Below are positions 63,479 to 64,000 of a stretch of 64,000 nucleotides of DNA, in pieces. Under the pieces are notes generated by a model. That model ran no database searches, had not been told where the DNA came from, and was given only the letters and a program-made list of their open reading frames with translations. The position numbers and the translations under genes were made by a program. This DNA comes from Sporolactobacillus sp. CQH2019 (GTDB lineage Bacteria > Bacillota > Bacilli > Bacillales > Sporolactobacillaceae), in NCBI RefSeq assembly GCF_028765345.1, contig NZ_JARAJZ010000012.1:60682-124681 (forward strand), in the 5' to 3' direction. How positions within the stretch are numbered: the stretch's first letter is position 1; every line of letters begins with the position of its first letter.

Positions 63479-64000
63479 CTCTCCGTCTTTCGAGAGATTG
63501 ATGATTTCAGAAGTCGATCATCGTCTGACGGCACAGCGGGAAGATGTGCTAAAGAGATGCTTATAAAACTTTAAATTAAATGAGCCACCTGATGATATTT
63601 AATAAGTCATTGTCAGATGGACGATCGCGGTGATGGCGTGCGATGAGCATGAAATTCCGTGCCCATTTTTTCGCTATTGCGTGCAACTAAACTCATCGCG
63701 TCAGGTCGAAATTAGCGAAAACAAAAACATGCTAAAAGAATGGCTGGTACGTTTACCGGAAACTTGTGAGTTATCCAGTGACACTCACTAAAGGCCTTCT
63801 AAACTTAATATCTATTTTCATACTTCCATCGCTGTGTAAACAGCCGGTCCTACATCAAAGTTCCAGAAATATTCTAGTAGATCGTTTCATAAATACCGTT
63901 AATATATTAATGCTCAGTTTGCCATGGACTCCATTTTATATTTCCAACGAAAGGGGACAGGATTTTGGTTGATTTCCTGTAAATAAAGTTCCATGCGCTG

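Larger units (their letters stand above)
62769..64000. other. long region without recognised genes
   Basis: No ORF here looks like a gene: the 68-codon frame at 63766-63972 has no ribosome binding site and no known motif. It holds two blocks of about 21-base repeats (63223-63327 and 63418-63478) and an inverted repeat TTTTCGCTA / TAGCGAAAA (63668-63676 with 63713-63721). It may be an old insertion site or the edge of a variable region. Confidence 0.5.

Noticed and set aside
63766-63972. 68-codon frame near the right edge
   Set aside because: No ribosome binding site or family resemblance; could only be judged with sequence beyond the window.

Overview
The window is a low-to-moderate-GC Gram-positive chromosome segment. 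The genes have strong AGGAGG-type ribosome binding sites, many GTG and TTG starts, U-tailed hairpin terminators, an S-box riboswitch and a purine riboswitch, and there is a (broken) GerW-type sporulation protein. This fits a spore-forming member of Bacillales; a Sporolactobacillus-like organism is my low-confidence guess. No rRNA, CRISPR array, prophage or intact insertion sequence was seen. One tRNA-Gly is present.

Region 1 (1-17.5 kb) is the most distinctive. After the end of a methylisocitrate lyase gene and a HAD phosphatase, an 11-kb minus-strand run encodes a carnitine-type reduction pathway: CaiA, CaiB, FixA, FixB, FixC, FixX and CaiC, then a MaoC-type hydratase, an MFS transporter and a hotdog thioesterase. 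The crotonase CaiD, the BCCT antiporter CaiT and the regulator CaiF of enterobacteria are absent. A sigma-54 activator with a PAS sensor and an intact GAFTGA loop is divergent from caiA. Well-formed -24/-12 promoters lie on both sides of it: one fires into caiA, the other (full consensus) into a second MFS transporter at 16.2 kb. I infer one sigma-54 regulon with two arms.

Region 2 (17.5-28 kb): a CocE-type hydrolase, an EamA exporter and a decayed IS1182-like transposase tail, then a minus-strand arginine-type catabolic cluster (deiminase-fold hydrolase, RocB-like M20 protein, polar amino-acid ABC importer, class III aminotransferase).

Region 3 (28-37.3 kb): a superoxide dismutase gene behind a variant purine riboswitch; a SufR-like Fe-S regulator divergent from a DUF1450 protein; an operon of nitroreductase, membrane HExxH protein and lactonase; manganese pyrophosphatase; glycerol dehydrogenase; PsiE; and a self-contained XRE regulator/membrane protein pair with palindromic operators.

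Region 4 (37.6-49.5 kb): the metQNI methionine importer under a SAM-I riboswitch, galE, and a polyphosphate block (PPK2, Ppx, and a PPK1 stub lacking the catalytic half). A small acidic protein, a UPF0210/ACT pair, tRNA-Gly(CCC), a histidine phosphatase and a FrnE-type DsbA protein follow.

Region 5 (49.8-64 kb): a BMP-type nucleoside ABC importer, a Lin0512 protein, the frameshifted GerW homologue, a MazG-like protein, a niacin permease/nicotinamidase operon behind a NiaR-like palindrome, and an ECF nickel/cobalt importer with an elaborate leader. The last 1.2 kb is apparently gene-free and carries 21-bp tandem repeats.
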